Assembly: GCA_964017235.1 (NCBI GenBank)
Contig: OZ024929.1
Span: forward strand, 62,777,603 to 62,841,602
Direction of reading: 5' to 3'
DNA length: 64,000 nucleotides
Source of the DNA: Sabellastarte sp. h YS-2021
Taxonomy: Eukaryota > Annelida > Polychaeta > Sabellida > Sabellidae
The translations under genes and the position numbers were made by a program. The notes beneath the pieces were generated by a model. It did not search any database. It saw only the letters and a list, made by a program, of their open reading frames with translations, and had not been told where the DNA came from. Below, piece by piece: positions 11,914 through 23,056 of this stretch; within the stretch, counting starts at the first letter, position 1; every line of letters begins with the position of its first letter.

Positions 11914-12038
11914 TTTGGCTCTCAACTATGGGTACACTGGCACATGGTTGTGGTGTTGTAGCTGCCTCCTTCTGCTGCAGGTCTCTTATTTTCCTCCTCA
12001 GCCTTTTCACTTCATCCTTCCACAGGTTGAACTCTTTC
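11914..12038 (-). CDS. Coiled-coil exon of the BEN gene
   Basis: The acceptor is TTTTTTTATGCAG just above 12,038. The exon starts with the G that completes an Arg codon and reads KEFNLWKDEVKRLRRK, a charged heptad-like coiled coil, then a QQKEAATTPQP linker. Read straight on it meets TGA at 11,876-11,878. A donor at 11,913 (GTCAAG, weak) would leave one nucleotide, in phase with the BEN exon. Confidence 0.6.
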
Positions 12039-13371
12039 CTGCATAAAAAAATGACACATACATGCAATTACAAATTGTCATTTGTCTTTTATTGGAATTG
12101 CTAACTTATCTAAAAGTGATCATCTGTGAATTTAGTAAAAGTAAACTGTTATATCTAGGTAAGCCAAGAAGTTTACAGAACTTTTTTCAATTACAGAAAA
12201 GTAATCAGTGACCTGTAATGAGATAAAAACTGGGGTTGAGGTACTTGCATTCTAACATTATATATTGAAGTTCATACATGTACAGTAGCTTACAAATGAT
12301 GGAGATATTTCATTGACTCTGAGTGGCAATAGCACAAGCATAGCAGTACATAAACCTCACAATTTTGAACAAGATTTGAACAGAGAATATGTGCTACCAT
12401 TTTATCTTTCACACCATTTATAGCTCTTGTATAAAATACTTTAAAATGTTGCCCCCTTAAAATAACCCCATTCCTGTCTGGTGTACATATTTTCACTCAT
12501 TTTTAAGAGATGGATGCTCCTAGTACATAATGTATACTATTTTTCTGTTTTCATAGCCCATTACATCATTGATAAAATCATAACCTCGTTAAAATCTGAG
12601 TGTCTATGACTGGAGGTATTCAGGTACTCTCATTACCAGAGTTTGAATAAGTCACCATTATCCGTTTCTACTTATTTTGGTGCTACAAGAAGGTCTATGA
12701 GGCTTGTAATGCAAACACACCTTGTAACGGGCAAGCTGTCTTCATTGTTGGTCTCCTGCTGCTGTCTGAAATAGAAGTTCCAACTTTTTTGTTATGATTA
12801 TTCAACACACATGCTTACTGTAACTTAAACTTTTTCAAGTTCATGTACAATATTGCATTACACTTTACAATTTATGCTACCTGTATAACTTTTTAAACAG
12901 GTAATGTATTTTAATAATCAACATTTATATCTAGAATATCATAACACAGGAGTTGTTTTTGACAATCCTCATGACTGAAGCTTGGTCTGTTTCTTCCTAA
13001 TCTATAGAAATTTTATCTTGGCCAAGTTATTGGATATAATCTGAAATTACTTTAATAGCATTAAGTTGTATTGCATGTCTAATATTTTAGTAATATTAAA
13101 AAGTGAGAAATTGATGAATCTCTGGTATTTTGGGGCAACATATTTTTAATTTCGATTTTTCTATTAAAGTCAGATTTAATTCACAAGTTTATTATTACAT
13201 TTTTTAAAATGGTAGACTGCGCAGTCACTGTGGAGACGCCCTCAGGCTTTGTGGGTTTAAGACAGCTGATCAATAGTTCAAAACCAAAATAAACTAGAGC
13301 TACGCATTGGAGAACCGATGCAAATTTGTATCCACCGGAAACACAACTTATCAAAGCCAGTGAACCATCAT
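12039..13371. other. Intronic sequence
   Basis: Apart from the exon at 12,721-12,765, this is AT-rich intronic sequence with no recognisable repeat structure. The minus-strand frame at 12,290-12,496 has no motif and no splice signals in phase, and is rejected. The last 150 bp lead into a reversed Sat5 array. Confidence 0.5.
12721..12765 (-). CDS. 45-nt exon of the BEN gene
   Basis: Flanked by CTATTTCAG (acceptor) and GTGTGTTTG (donor). Its phase (1 nt, 14 codons, 2 nt) fits both neighbours. It encodes a polar QQQETNNEDSLPVT linker just before the coiled coil. Confidence 0.65.
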
Positions 13372-13651
13372 TTGACCTTGAAGAAGGGGACCAAGGTCAA
13401 ATCTGTCCACATTAAGAAGAGATTCCCAGCCCATGATTTTCTATAAGTTAGGTTCACATCGCAAACCTCTAGGACCAACAATAAGTGAGTTATAAGCACT
13501 TTTATGTTTGACTGTCCTTGTTTGACCTTGAAGGTGCAGCCCAAGGCCAAATCTGACCACATCAGAAGATTCCCAGCCCATGATTTCCTATAAGTTAGGT
13601 TCACATCGCAAACCTCTAGGACCAACAATAAGTGAGTTATAAGCACTTTTA
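13372..13651 (-). repeat. Sat5 tandem repeat, reversed (about two units)
   Basis: Two units of the 147-bp family on the minus strand. The array is cut at about 13,651 by the element at 13.65-17.5 kb and resumes in the same orientation at about 17,506, showing that the intervening element was inserted into it. Confidence 0.85.
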
Positions 13652-14159
13652 TTATGTCAGCTGACTTGTCAGTCAGCTGACATTATGTCGTCACTCTGCG
13701 GCGTCCGCGTACGCGAACGCGTCCGCGTGAACAACTTCTTCTCCAAAACTACAAGGCCTAGAGACGTGCTGTTTTTTTTAAAAGATACCTTATCTATCGA
13801 GGATGAAAAATTGTTCAAGGCATGCAAATCTGTCTGTTCGTCTGTTTGCTAGAGACATTACAAGGGGGGTACCCCCACCAAAAGTGTGAAAATTTCAACA
13901 CTTAATCACAATTTTCTCAGTGACTATTGCAGGGATTTCTCTCATATCTTGCATATATGTACTAGGCCAGAGGTAGATTCTCTTGTGTGAGTATGAGACC
14001 TGGATCTGTCTTACTTTTTTTTTAATAAATTTTTTTAATAATTTTTAATGCATTAAAATTCATGAAATCATGCACAAAATCATTTATAACTTCAAAAGTG
14101 TTGCATTTAGAGCATTTTGTTAAAATATGTTATTCAGCTACTTTTTTCATAGCTACAAT

Positions 14160-16430
14160 ATGGTGAGTAAGTTGGGTGCCTGTCTCAATAGCTAAGTGAG
14201 TAATAGCTACTTTTGGGCTTTTCAGTAACTTCCATCATGAGTAAAATCACTTGTAACTTAAAAACTATTGCATTTACAGAATTTCGTATAAATATGTTAT
14301 TCAGCTACTTTTGGGTCAGCTATAACATAGTAAAATTTTAGACCTGTAGCTCATGGCATAGCTGAGTAATAGCTACTTTTAGGTTATCACTGTTGAGTAA
14401 ATCGCTTATAACTTCAAAACTATTGCATTTAGAGAATTTCGTATAAATATGTTATTCAGCTACTTTTGGGTCAGCTATAACATAGTAAAATTTCAGACCT
14501 GTAGCTCATGGCATAGCTGAGTAATAGCTACTTTTAGGTTATCACTGTTGAGTAAATCGCTTATAACTTGGAAACTATTGCATTTACAGTATTTTGTTTC
14601 AATATGTTATTCACCTATTTTGGGATCAGCTATAACATAGTGAAGTTTCAGATCTGTGGCTCATTGCATAGCTGAGTAATAGCTACTTTGAAGTTCTCAC
14701 TATTGAGTAAATCACTTGTAACTTAAAACCTATTGCATTTAGAGAATTTCGTATAAATATGTTATTCAGCTACTTTTGGGCCAGCTATAACATAGTAAAA
14801 TTTCAGACCTGTAGCTCATGGCATAGCTGAGTAATAGCTACTTTTAGGTCATCACTATTGAGTAAATCAGTTGTAACTTCAAAACTATTGCATTTACAGT
14901 ATTTTGCTTAAATATGTTGTTCACCTACTTTTGGGTCAGCTATAACATAGTAAAATTTCAGACCTGTAGCTCATTGCATAGCTGAGTAATAACTACTTTG
15001 AGGTTCTCACTATTGAGTAAATCAGTTGTAATTGCAAAACTATTGCATTTAGAGAATTTAATCTAAATATGTTATTCAGCTACTTTTGGGTCAGCTATAA
15101 CATAGTAAAATTTCAGACCTGTAGCTCATGGCATAGCTGAGTAACAGCTACTTTTAGGTCATCACTATTGAGTAAATCAGTTGTTACTTGAAAACTATTG
15201 CATGTACAGTATTTTGCTTAAATATGTTGTTCACCTACTTTTGGGTCAGCTATAACATAGTAAAATTTCAGACCTGTAGCTCATGGCATAGCTGAATAAT
15301 AGCTACTTTGAGGTTATCACTGTTGAGTAAATCGCTTATAACTTGGAAATTATTGCATTTAGAGTATTTTGTTTCAATATGTTATTCACCTATTTTGGGG
15401 TCAGCTATAACATAGTGAAGTTCCAGACCTGTGACTCATTGCATAGCTGAGTAATAGCTACTTTGAAGTTCTCAATGTTGAGTAAATCACTTATAATTTG
15501 AAAACTATTGCATTTAGAGAATTTAGTATAAATATGTTATTCAGCTACTTTTGTGTCAGCTATAACATAATAAAATTTCAGACCTGTAGCTCATGGCATA
15601 GCTGAGTAATAGCTACTTTGAGGTTATCACTGTTGAGTAAATCACTTATAACTTGGAAACTATTGCATTTAGAGTATTTTGTTGCAATATGTTATTCACC
15701 TATTTTGGGGTCAGCTATAACATAGTGAAGTTCCAGACCTGTGGCTCATTGCATAGCTGAGTAATAGCTACTTTGAAGTTCTCACTGTTGAGTAAATCAG
15801 TTGTAATTGGAAAACTATTGCCTTTACAGAAATTTGTGCAAATATGTTATTCAGCTACTTTTGGGTCAGCTATAACATAGTGAAATTACAGACCTGTAGG
15901 TCATGGCACAACTGAGCAATAGCTATTCTCAGGCACTGACTGTTGAGTAAATCGGCTGTAACTTGAAAAATATTGCATTTGGAGTATTTTGTTAAAATAT
16001 ATTGTTCACCTACTTTTGGGTTAGCTTTTGGGTTAGCTATAATATTACAGACCTATAGCTCATGGCATAGCGGAGCAATAGCTATTTTCAGGTTCTCACT
16101 ATTGAGTAAATCAGTTGTAACTTGAAAACTATTGCATTTACAGTATTTTGCTTAAATATGTTGTTCACCTACTTTTAGGTCAGCTATAACAGAGCAAAAA
16201 TTCAGACATGTAGCTCATTGCATAGCTGAGTAATAGTTACTTTGAGGTTCTCACTCTTGAGTAAATCAGTTGTAACTTTAAAACTATTACATTTAGAGTA
16301 TTTTGTTAAATATGTTATTCACAGACGTTTTGGTCAGCTATAACATAGTGAAATTGCAGACCTCTGTGTCATGGCATAGCTGAGCAATAGCTTCTTTCAG
16401 GTTCTCACTGTTGAGTAAATCATTGTATCC
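14160..16430 (+). repeat. 155-bp satellite array (Sat2)
   Basis: About fifteen units. TTATTCAGC/TTGTTCACC boxes fall at 14,297, 14,452, 14,607, 14,762 and 14,917, an exact 155-bp step. Unit variants alternate over part of the array (ATTCAGCTACTTTTG versus GTTCACCTACTTTTG). Each unit contains TTATAACTTGAAAACTATTGC and CAGACCTGTAGCTCAT, related to Sat1 and Sat3. Confidence 0.95.
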
Positions 16431-16439
16431 AACCTGTAG

Positions 16440-17250
16440 GAAATCATGGGCTGGGAATCTGTTAATATGGTCCGATTTGACCTTGGAACCCTCCTTCAAG
16501 GTCAAATGAGGATAGCCAAACATAAAAGTGCTTATAACTCGCTTATTATTGGTCCTAGAGGTTTGGAATGAAAACCAACCTATAGAAAATCATGAGCTGG
16601 GAATTTTTTGCTGTGGTCGGATTTCACCTTGGACCCCTCCTTCAAGGTCAAATGAGGATAGCCAAACTTAAAAGTGCTTATAACTCGCTTATTATTGGTG
16701 CTAGAGGTTTGGAATGGAAAACCAACCTATAGAAAATCATGGGCTGGGAATCTTTTGGTGTGGTCGGATTTCACCTTAGACCCCTCCTTCCAGGTCAAAC
16801 GAAGATAGTCAAACTTAAAGTGCTTATAACTCGCGTATTATTGGTCTTGGAGGTTTGGGATGGTAAACCAACATATAGGAAATCATGGGCTGGGATTCTT
16901 TTGGTGTGGTCAGATTTGACCTGGGACCCCTCCTTCAAGGTCAATTGAGGATAGCCAAACTTACAATTGCTTATAACTCGCTTATTATTGGTCCTACAGG
17001 TTTGGGATGGTAAACAAGCTACAGGAAATCATGGGCTGGGAATTTTTTGTGTGGTCGGATTTGACCTTAGACCCGTCCGTCAAGGTCAAACAAGGATAGC
17101 CAAACTTAAAAAGTGCCTATGACTCACTTATTATTGGTCCGAGAGGTTTGGGATGGTAAACCATCCTAAATTCTTTGGCTGGGAATCTTTTGGTATGGTC
17201 AGATTTGACCTTTGGATCCCTTCTTCATGGTCGAATGAGGATATTGCATT
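16440..17250 (+). repeat. Sat5 block inside the satellite-carrying element
   Basis: Five to six units of the ~147-bp family, plus orientation, with CTTATAACTCGCTTATTATTGG and ATCATGGGCTGGGAATC. They directly follow Sat2 in the same orientation. Confidence 0.9.
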
Positions 17251-17505
17251 TATAGTATTTCTTTAAATATTTTTAACCTACTTTTTACACTTAAACAATT
17301 ACCTTGTTACTTTATTTCATAATACCATTTGCAGGGCACAGCTTTTTTGTCCTTTTCTTCTGTCAGCTTCGGAATATCTTTCGAACAACTGTATTTCTGT
17401 ACAGCCCTTTCCCTGATAATTATGCTTTCCTCTCATTATCACCATCACAAATCAAAAACATTCAGTCAGCTGACACAGTGCCCGTTCACGGGCACTCTCC
17501 TCTTG

Positions 17506-17770
17506 TGTTTGGCTGTCCTTGTTTGACCTTGAAGGTGCAGCCCAAGGCCAAATCTGACCACATCAGAAGATTCCCAGCCCATGATTTCCTATAAGTTGCT
17601 TTCACATTGCAAGCCTCTAGGACCAATAAGAAGCAAGTCATAAGCACTTTTAAGTTTGGCTATCCTTGTTAGATCTTGAAGGAGGGGCCCAAGGTCAAAT
17701 CTGAACACATTAGAAGATTCCCAGCCCATGATTTCCTATAAGTTGGTTTCACATTACGTGGGGTATTTTG
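17506..17770 (-). repeat. Sat5 repeat, reversed (continuation of 13.37-13.65 kb)
   Basis: About one and a half units on the minus strand, continuing the array interrupted at 13,651. Confidence 0.8.
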
Positions 17771-18508
17771 GAACTCTGTGCATGACCTTGAATTAAGAGC
17801 TTCAAGGTCAAATGTCTGAAAGGTTGTTAGAGGCCATGTATATCTGTTATACATATCACCTATGAAGAGATTCAACCTTCTACCTACGAGAACCAGCCAG
17901 TAGAAACAGGTAGATAATTTTCAAAGAAATGCCCAAGGCGGCCATCTTGTTTTCCAGAATGAGGCTAATTTCAGTCCCAGAGAAGCTCAACTGCCAATGA
18001 AGATATCCTGCAAATTTGGTGAACCTAGCTGCTGTTGTTTTCCACTGAGAGCGTAAACGTTGAAAATGTCTCTACACGTGGTGGCAGAGGCGGCGGTGTA
18101 GCGAACACTAAACCAAAGTATCCACCTCCTCCCTTGGGTACAAAAATAGCTGAATATGTCATTTATTCCTGTAATAAATCATGTGCCTCATTTTCCTCCG
18201 GTATTCTACATGAAATGTTTTAATTGAATTGATAATCACACTGATGTCCCAGTATCTCAGTGATCTTAGAAATGCTAATGAGAAAATAAAGACATATGAT
18301 GCCTTGGGTGATAAGTTTTTGACTATTTATGCAGCATAATGCAAATAAACCCTTATTATCATAGGGATTTTGATCAATTTATAATGATTTCTGCAAGGAA
18401 ATTAGAAATACACACAGAGTGCCATGGACTACACCAGAAGTCAATAAAGATAATTTTATTAGCAAGGCCAGTGTAAAGCTGTCAACTATAAAATAAAAAA
18501 TGTGATAC
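17771..18508. other. Unassigned intronic sequence
   Basis: No gene or clear repeat is seen. Short fragments (CAAGGCGGCCATCTTG; CAAATTTGGTGAACCTAG) look like decayed interspersed repeats. Frames such as 18,035-18,223 lack any motif. Confidence 0.45.
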
Positions 18509-18542
18509 CTTGGTTTCTGAAGTACTGGTATATCAGCTGACT
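18509..18542 (-). CDS. 34-nt exon of the BEN gene
   Basis: Flanked by TATTTTTATTTTTCAG (acceptor) and GTATCAC (donor). Reads SADIPVLQKP. Two leading nucleotides complete a Glu codon from 44,535, and two trailing ones join the exon at 12,765. It lies just 164 bp from the E3 5' end. Confidence 0.6.
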
Positions 18543-18705
18543 CTGAAAAATAAAAATATAACAATGTATTAATAACTTTTAAAGTTATTGCATCCTTATT
18601 GTTATGTATAAACTTTTGCATCATATTTTGGAAAAAAAGACAAGACAGATTTTTGATGGAATGTTTTACTTTTACATATAATGGATTTAAATATTAAAAA
18701 GGTCA

Positions 18706-18870
18706 TTTTATTACGCTACAATAGCTTACCATGTGGGACTCAATGCTGTTGTCGGATGGCCACAAGGCGTACGGCCAACGTCTAAGAAAAAAAGACATTA
18801 ATGCTTGGTCGTAGCCTCTAGTTGTCGTCACATGATAACTTCTGACCAATCGCCCTACTTTCACGTTGGC
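18706..18870 (+). repeat. E3 5' inverted terminal repeat
   Basis: Contains AGCTTACCATGTGGGACTC, CCAACGTCTAAGAAAAAAAG and GGTCGTAGCCTCTAGTTGTC. All recur inverted at 44,180-44,320, with a few mismatches. Confidence 0.9.
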
Positions 18871-19091
18871 CACGTTGAACTGGTAGCAGTTTGTAAATAT
18901 ACAGACATTTTCATTTATTTCTCAGCCTTTACGTATTGTTTGAGGTTCCTTTTTGGATATTTCTTTTATTATATAACATAGATCATTCTGTAAAATTTTG
19001 TTTTGACAGGATAAGTATATTTCTTATTTTCGCGTGTTTTGAGTTTTCCTCGGTTCAGGCCCTTTACTGTACGTCTTTTATTGCGTTTAAA

Positions 19092-21014
19092 ATGTCCACC
19101 CATCAAACGAATAAAGACAAACCGAGAGCTCAGAAATGCCGCCATTTTTGTTTTAGTTTCGACCTACACAACTATTGCCCTACCTGTAGGGAGGCTGGCA
19201 AGGGTGATGACCCCTGTGTCACCTTCGAAACTCCCTGTGATATCTGTGCATCTTTTACAGATGACCAGATGAAAAAACAAAAGGCGGAAACTAGTACTAA
19301 AGATAATGAACTTGATCTTTTGGGCGAAGGCGACGAGGATTCCTTCACTGGCTCTAATGCAGACCTCGAGAGTGCTGCTGACAATCTTTTTACCTCACCC
19401 CCCCCCCCCCCCTCCCCCCCCATCTTCAGCCCCTTGCTTTCAGTTCTTTATCTCTTAAAACACCAGCCAAGTCTGTCCCACCCACCCCAGGTACTGCTTT
19501 ACAACAAAAAATTCAAACAAATATTGAAAAATCCCTGGGAAATTCCTTAAATATTCATTTACAGCAACAAATGGGTTCCTTTCAGGCATCCATGTTGGAA
19601 GCTTTTCAGTCGCTCCGAGAGGAGTTGACTGCTAAAAAGCAAACAGAGGTGGATCAGACCTCGTTTCTTGCTTCCAAACCTGGTACATCCAGTAAAACTG
19701 CTGTTAATCTGGACCTACCCCCTCCGAGACCTAGTACTAACATTCAAACCGAGGCTATGGATGTGGACTATGGTCCAGCACTCCCTCCTCGTCTAGTACT
19801 TGACCAGCATGAGTCCTCGGATCAATACGTTGCTCCATCTGAACTACCTCCGAAAGAGGTCTCGTACTCCCACAAAAAGCAAAGCCACTCTCGTAGTAGG
19901 TAGGAAATTGATCCCAGGTCTGCCTCGGATCAACCAAATGAAGAATCCGATGAACCTCGGATCCCTTCTACCAAACCTAAAAAGCACTCTGATAAGAGTA
20001 AACACAAATCAAGGTCCAGATATGTGTCATCTTCTTCAGGGGAGGATCAGTCCCCTGTAGCCAGACACAGGTCTTCTAAGCCCTCTAGGGCTCAGCCCTC
20101 AGGGGCTGTTTCTGATGAAGACCTTCCACAACATGATCCAGACCCCCCTTATTATAGGGAAGTAGCTCTGTCTGACATGCCCTCACAGTACGCTGAAGAG
20201 GTCGACACTTTTAGGCGCATTCTTTCCCTCCCTGACCCCAGGGAGTCTATGCCTAGGTCTTCAACGTCAGTGATGGGTCTGGATGATGAAAAAGGCCATC
20301 AAGAGCTCAGACCTAGAGGTCCTTCCTCTATTCTGCCCCTCAGCTCAGTTATCAAGGACGCCTTTGATAAATTTCAACATGACTTTAAGGCTGCTAATTT
20401 ACCCGAGGGTAAATACGTCAAACCACCTCCTTCCACTTCTAAGTGGTACAGGGTGGGACAGCCCTGTTTTCAGGACAAAATTCAGGAGTTGAATACAGAT
20501 TTCGCCAAAATCTGTATTACTCCTAAACCCTCTGGGGCCCCTATGGGCAAGGTCCCCCTTCCAATTCTCAAGGAGTTGGAGCATCAGGCTAGCAAAATAT
20601 CTCAACCCTCAATTTCACCGCTGCCTTTGCTAAAACTTCTTCTTCTTGCAATGCTTCCCTTGAGAAGTGTCAACATAGCATCAAGTCAACTGTCAAGAAG
20701 ATCAAGTCTCAGATTCAAAAAGGTGCCAATCCTGAGAAAGCAGCAAAGCGCGGATATGAGGAAGTCGCTGAGTACATGAATTTTTGGAATAAGACAGTTC
20801 TTATTCAACACAGGGCCCTCACATGCCTCAGCAAATCCCTAGCCCATATTCTCCAGAGGGAGTTATATTCTATCACTAATACCGGCTTGCTTAGGCGCGA
20901 AACCGAGATGACCCTCTTACAGCCACATTTGCGGGAAACGAGACGCCAAGAACTTAGGAACTCGTCCTTTTGGGACCCGTCCTTGTTCGAGTCTCAACTT
21001 GTGAAGGAAGGGGA
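19092..21014 (+). pseudogene. gag: E3 DIRS gag, two frameshifts
   Basis: Starts MSTHQTNKDK at 19,092. The N-terminal cysteine block is intact (FDLHNYCPTC, GDDPC, CDICASF). The frame is lost at a run of C residues at about 19,395-19,425 and resumes in another frame (MGSFQASMLEAF at 19,571; MDVDYGPALPPRL near 19,757; SSSSGEDQSPVARH near 20,027). It shifts again near 20,605 and then reads through MNFWNKTVLIQHRAL to 21,014. A UAG also interrupts 19,901-19,903. The last frame is in phase with the RT frame once the LINE is discounted. Confidence 0.8.
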
Positions 21015-21020
21015 AGACTC

Positions 21021-22904
21021 TGCAGGCAAATTGCCTGGTGTAATCGACTGGCCAATAAAGACAAGGGTTCATACTATACAAATCTCATAACTGCTAATAG
21101 TCGTGACCCCAAGAAGCTATGGCAGTCATTGAGGAAGGTGTTGCATCGCACCTCCAAGACTGTCCTGCCTGCTCATAGCTCAGACAAAAGCCTCGCGGAC
21201 ATGTTTGCTTCTTTTTTCTCCAATAAAATAAGCAAAATCAGGGACACCATTGCTACTTCTGGCTCTTTCAATGATGCACCGGATTCGGTGCCTCCTGCTT
21301 TCAATGCCTTTATGCCTGTCACTGAAGACGAGGTCTGTAAGTGTATTAGTGAATCCCCCACTAAGTCTTGCTCACTAGACCCTATACCAACATTCCTCCT
21401 TAAGGATTGTCTTGATATCCTCCTCTCTTCCATTACCAAGTTGGTAAATTATTCTCTCATTGAAGGATCCTTCCCAAATTCTTTCAAAAAGGCGGTTGTC
21501 ACCCCCCTCATAAAAAAGGCTTCCCTTCCTAGAGACGACCTTAAGAATTATCGCCCAGTGTCTGGTCTTTGTTTCCTGTCAAAGTTGGTTGAGCGAGTCG
21601 TTGCCAGGCAGCTAACGTCACACATTAATAACAACAAACTGGACAATCCTCATCAGTCAGCATATAAGCCAGGACATTCCACGGAAACTGCTTTATTATC
21701 TATAAAAAACGAGGTTCATCTCTCTCTGGCACGCGGTGAACCCACAGCTCTAGTACTTCTCGACTTATCAGCCGCATTTGACACTATAGACCATAATATT
21801 CTCCTTGGTTACCTTAAATCCTGGTTTGGTCTTGGTGGAACAGCTCTAAGGTGGTTTGCTTCCTACTTAAGAAATCGTTGCCAGGCCATTAAGATAGGCT
21901 CCACACTATCTGAATTAAGCAATCTCATCTGTGGAATCCCACAGGGTTCTGTTCTGGGTCCGTTACTGTTTTCACTCTATACAACACCACTTAGTAAAAT
22001 TATTCGCCTCCGCCCGCATATTAAATTCCATTTTTATGCGGATGACACTCAGTTATACATCCATCTCTCCCACAAGAATGCTTCTTCGGCTCTCGCCAAG
22101 CTAAATGCCTGCCTTCGTGATGTTCAAGAGTGGATGTCTCTCAGTAAATTGAAGCTCAACCCTGAAAAAACTGAGTTTATTGTCTTTGGTTCCAAGGCTC
22201 AACGTCAGAAGATTTCCTCTCACTTTCCTGTTAGCATTCTTGGTAGCCTTCTTCATCCAGTTGATTCTGTCAGAAATCTAGGTGTGTGGTTTGATGCAGA
22301 TTTTTCATTCTCTGAGCATATCAAGCGGACTTGCAAAGCGTGCTTCCTTCAGATGCGTGACCTCCGTAGAATTAGAAAGTATCTCACTTCTGAAGTGGAA
22401 GTCCTTGCTGCAAATGCCTTGGTTAGTAGTCGTCTGGACTATTGTAACTCTCTGTTCAGAGGTTTGTCCGGTTTCAATCAGCACAAATTGCAAAGTATTC
22501 AGAACACCCTTGCTCGTATTGTTACAAATCATAGAAAGTATGCTCATGTTACACCCATTCTACAGAAACTCCACTGGTTGCCTGTTAAGTATCGTATTTT
22601 CAAAACCGCAACACTTGTGTATAAATTTTTGCATAGTGGTTCTCCTTCTTACTTCGAACCGTTCTTGTCTTTTAGTAGTTGTCCCTATAGTACTAGGCAT
22701 AGTCACCCAGATCGTCAATACCTTACAGTTCCTCCTTTCCATTCATCAGTCTTTAAGTCAGCCAAACATTTTGGCCATAGTTTTGCCTTTGATGCTCCTA
22801 AGATCTGGAATGACCTCCCTCAGGATGTTCGCAGTGCAACATCAGTTGCCTCCTTCAGAAAGAAGCTTAAAACTTACCTGTTTGCAAAAGCCTACCCACC
22901 ATAA
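21021..22904 (+). CDS. LINE reverse transcriptase, C-terminal part
   Basis: This open frame continues from E3 sequence upstream, but its LINE portion starts at about 21,021. It encodes the reverse transcriptase used for target-primed integration. The thumb-preceding N-terminal region (KDKGSYYTNLITAN) is followed by RT motif A (LLDLSAAFDTIDHN, about 21,755), motif B (GIPQGSVLGPLLF, about 21,935), the catalytic YADDTQLY (about 22,035), LSKLKLNPEKTEF, and the C-terminal IWNDLPQDVRSA...FRKKLKTYLF tail typical of CR1/L2/Rex-type elements. The RT part is uninterrupted, but the copy lacks its 5' end and cannot be autonomous. Confidence 0.88.
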   Translation, partial: CRQIAWCNRLANKDKGSYYTNLITANSRDPKKLWQSLRKVLHRTSKTVLPAHSSDKSLADMFASFFSNKISKIRDTIATSGSFNDAPDSVPPAFNAFMPVTEDEVCKCISESPTKSCSLDPIPTFLLKDCLDILLSSITKLVNYSLIEGSFPNSFKKAVVTPLIKKASLPRDDLKNYRPVSGLCFLSKLVERVVARQLTSHINNNKLDNPHQSAYKPGHSTETALLSIKNEVHLSLARGEPTALVLLDLSAAFDTIDHNILLGYLKSWFGLGGTALRWFASYLRNRCQAIKIGSTLSELSNLICGIPQGSVLGPLLFSLYTTPLSKIIRLRPHIKFHFYADDTQLYIHLSHKNASSALAKLNACLRDVQEWMSLSKLKLNPEKTEFIVFGSKAQRQKISSHFPVSILGSLLHPVDSVRNLGVWFDADFSFSEHIKRTCKACFLQMRDLRRIRKYLTSEVEVLAANALVSSRLDYCNSLFRGLSGFNQHKLQSIQNTLARIVTNHRKYAHVTPILQKLHWLPVKYRIFKTATLVYKFLHSGSPSYFEPFLSFSSCPYSTRHSHPDRQYLTVPPFHSSVFKSAKHFGHSFAFDAPKIWNDLPQDVRSATSVASFRKKLKTYLFAKAYPP

Positions 22905-23050
22905 CCTCTCCCGTCACATCTGTGTCTCCTTGGTACGACCTGGCTATGTCCCTTGATTAACGCTAACTGCCTTGCTTTATGTTTAGATGCGCCTTAGAGT
23001 CCATCAGTGATGGAGATTAAGCGCTATAAAAGTCCACATTAGATTAGATT
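21021..23050 (+). mobile_element. 5'-truncated CR1/L2-type LINE inserted in E3
   Basis: About 2,030 bp flanked by AGACTC at 21,015-21,020 and 23,051-23,056, a likely 6-bp target duplication. The 3' end has an L2-like GGAGATTAAGCGCTATAAAAG and an ATTAG repeat tail. The endonuclease and gag-like 5' parts are missing. The insertion is 2,036 bp including the duplication, and E3's flanking coding sequence keeps its frame across it. Confidence 0.85.
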
Positions 23051-23056
23051 AGACTC

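Larger units (their letters stand above)
13652..17505 (+). mobile_element. Satellite-carrying element, Helentron/pearl-like
   Basis: Inserted into a reversed Sat5 array. The palindrome GTCAGCTGAC occurs twice at the left edge (13,656 and 13,672) and once near the right edge (17,465). Just inside the right end is a perfect hairpin, AGTGCCCG-TTCA-CGGGCACT, at about 17,478-17,497. The body is a left arm (13,683-14,160), a 155-bp satellite, a Sat5 block and a right arm (17,250-17,465). This layout of arms around tandem repeats with a terminal hairpin resembles non-autonomous Helentron-type elements of molluscs. No Rep/helicase gene is present, so the assignment is tentative. Confidence 0.55.
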
